Source of the DNA: Treponema sp. | Lineage (GTDB): Bacteria; Spirochaetota; Spirochaetia; Treponematales; Treponemataceae | Reading direction: 5' to 3' | Length of the DNA: 7,482 nucleotides | NCBI GenBank assembly: GCA_017614655.1 | Contig: JAGABO010000159.1 | Span: forward strand, 1-7,482 | Shown here: one piece after another, positions 6,320 through 7,482 of the stretch | Position numbering within the stretch: the stretch's first letter is position 1 | How the letters are laid out: the number at the start of each line of letters is the position of its first letter | The notes under the pieces: generated by a model | Seen by the model: only the letters and a program-made list of their open reading frames with translations | Told to the model about the DNA's origin: nothing | Database searches by the model: none | Position numbers and translations under genes: made by a program

Positions 6320-7482
6320 ATGGAAAAAAAGTTCTGCAGACTTCCATCCGCACTGCCGCCAGAAGGTCTTAAGGTTGAGCAGGTGCCTCAGTTTATGTCT
6401 TTTGCTTTTGATGACAATGCTTATTCCGGCTATGAAGAGTCGGGAGCTGTCGGAGGAATGAAGTTCATCATCGACACATTCGAAAGCTTCTCTAATCCTA
6501 AAGCCAATGGTAATGCCGCAACATTTGACGGCGAAAAATACAAGACAACCCTTTATTTTAAGGGAAACAATGCATTTCCAAACAAGCGCGAGGATGATGC
6601 ACTCGTAAAGAGAATCGTACGCGAAGCTTATGACCGCGGTCACGAAATCGGCTGCCATACCTTTACACATCCGGAAGGAGTAAAGTTCAACTGGGATACA
6701 GAGCCTGCACAGAGAATCGACAACCTTTTCTATGATGACTGGATGAAGGAGCTTACCCAGTGTATCGACGTACTTACAAAGCCGTACAATCCGGATGCAA
6801 AGAGCGGTGACACAGAAAGCGGTATGGGAATTCCGCGCGAAGACATTGTAGGCTTCAGAACTCCGTTCCTTGATTACAACGAGCACGTTTACAAGGCACT
6901 CGAAGACCTTGGTTTCAAATATGATGCAACTATCGAAGAAGGCTGGCAGGACGATCAGGACGGTTCAGACTTCTTATGGCCGTATACCCTCGATGCAGGA
7001 AGCCCTGGTGACGAATACGTTGCAAAGAACTTCTACGGAAAGAAAGAGCCTTTCGTTGGAAAACACCCGGGACTCTGGCTCCTTCCTGAATACGTTCTTG
7101 TAATTCCGCCGGATGAACTGTGCGAAAAGTACGGAACAAAGCCTGGTGCACGCAAGCGCGCAATGGAAGCAAGTGACGGCGACGGAGAATCAGGAAAGAT
7201 TACCGGTATGGACTGGAATATCTGGTTCCAGTTCTTCATGGACAAGGCAGATGCCCTTGCTACAATGAAGTACTCTTTCGACCTCCGCTACGACGGAAAC
7301 CGCTGTCCGTTTACCTTCGGTATGCACACAGACATCTACTCCGACAAGTACGACATTTACGACCTCGAAGGCGACGAAAAGGATAAGATTAAGGCAACTG
7401 CAAAAGAACGCCGTGAAGCCGTTAAAGAGTTCCTGGAATACATCAACTCTAAGCCGGACACCCGCGTAGCAACTGCCGAAAA
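6320..7482 (+). CDS. Polysaccharide deacetylase family protein (CE4/NodB type), 3'-truncated by window end
   Basis: The first 387 codons of an open frame that leaves the window. CE4 enzymes are metal-dependent hydrolases that remove acetyl groups from N-acetylglucosamine or other sugar polymers. Seen motifs: FAFDDN (28-33), equivalent to the TFDDG motif with two aspartates but Asn for Gly; HTFTH (113-117), the metal-binding H-x3-H; GFRTPF (178-183), the catalytic-arginine motif; and GMHTDIY (334-340), a likely counterpart of the late catalytic-His motif. The start follows GGAG at 6310-6313. An in-frame ATG at 6308 has no ribosome site, and a TAA at 6299-6301 closes the frame. The N-terminus MEKKFCRLPSALPPEG is not a signal peptide, so as read the enzyme is cytoplasmic, unusual for a CE4 acting on polymers. 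Late codons strongly prefer AAG, TTC and TAC. The substrate is unknown, and the missing C-terminus may hold further domains. Confidence 0.85.
   Translation, partial: MEKKFCRLPSALPPEGLKVEQVPQFMSFAFDDNAYSGYEESGAVGGMKFIIDTFESFSNPKANGNAATFDGEKYKTTLYFKGNNAFPNKREDDALVKRIVREAYDRGHEIGCHTFTHPEGVKFNWDTEPAQRIDNLFYDDWMKELTQCIDVLTKPYNPDAKSGDTESGMGIPREDIVGFRTPFLDYNEHVYKALEDLGFKYDATIEEGWQDDQDGSDFLWPYTLDAGSPGDEYVAKNFYGKKEPFVGKHPGLWLLPEYVLVIPPDELCEKYGTKPGARKRAMEASDGDGESGKITGMDWNIWFQFFMDKADALATMKYSFDLRYDGNRCPFTFGMHTDIYSDKYDIYDLEGDEKDKIKATAKERREAVKEFLEYINSKPDTRVATAE

Noticed and set aside
6296..6886. Minus-strand open frame of 196 codons opposite the deacetylase start
   Set aside because: The plus-strand frame carries ordered CE4 motifs, a ribosome site and a promoter. 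The antisense frame has none of these and would start inside conserved coding sequence.

Overview
The window looks like ordinary chromosome from a low-to-moderate GC spirochaete, most likely a Treponema. The support is the gene styles, a peptidyl-tRNA hydrolase and MurE with lineage-like features, and a MurE substrate-recognition motif (E-D-P-R instead of D-N-P-R). That motif fits a peptidoglycan that does not use meso-diaminopimelate; treponemes are known to use L-ornithine. The assignment is an inference from reading, not from a database search.

Layout, left to right. (1) 1-83: a promoter (TTGACA with an AT-rich -10) buried in a 40-bp dyad, the probable operator of the first gene. (2) 84-3171, plus strand: three genes fused head to tail by overlapping start and stop codons. 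They are an SmtB/CzrA-type ArsR zinc sensor, a zinc/cadmium/lead-type P1B-ATPase with a His-rich N-terminal tail, and peptidyl-tRNA hydrolase (pth). The sensor and pump form a self-contained metal-efflux circuit, and pth is an essential housekeeping gene riding behind it. (3) 3154-6196, minus strand and convergent with pth (18-bp overlap): murE, then a GlnQ-type ABC ATPase, then a cytidylate-kinase-like P-loop protein, again with overlapping or abutting ends, so probably one transcript. A weak hairpin with a T-tract lies just past the last stop and inside the 3' end of pth. (4) 6197-6319: a divergent promoter region. The murE side has a TTGACT-17-TAAAAT promoter so close to the start codon that the message may be leaderless. 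The other side has TTATCA-17-TATAAT. (5) 6320-7482, plus strand: the first 387 codons of a CE4/NodB-type polysaccharide deacetylase that runs off the window. It has no signal peptide and uses codons suggestive of high expression.

How the genes work together. The sensor should release the operator when cytosolic zinc rises, allowing production of the exporter. MurE adds the third stem-peptide residue of peptidoglycan in the cytoplasm. The ABC ATPase would energise an amino-acid importer whose membrane and binding subunits are not in this window. No mobile element, CRISPR array, tRNA or rRNA was seen. I found no clear evidence of a wholly new system. The most unusual points are the pth coupling to a metal-inducible operon, the pth insertion, the MurE specificity motif and probable leaderless start, and the signal-less deacetylase.
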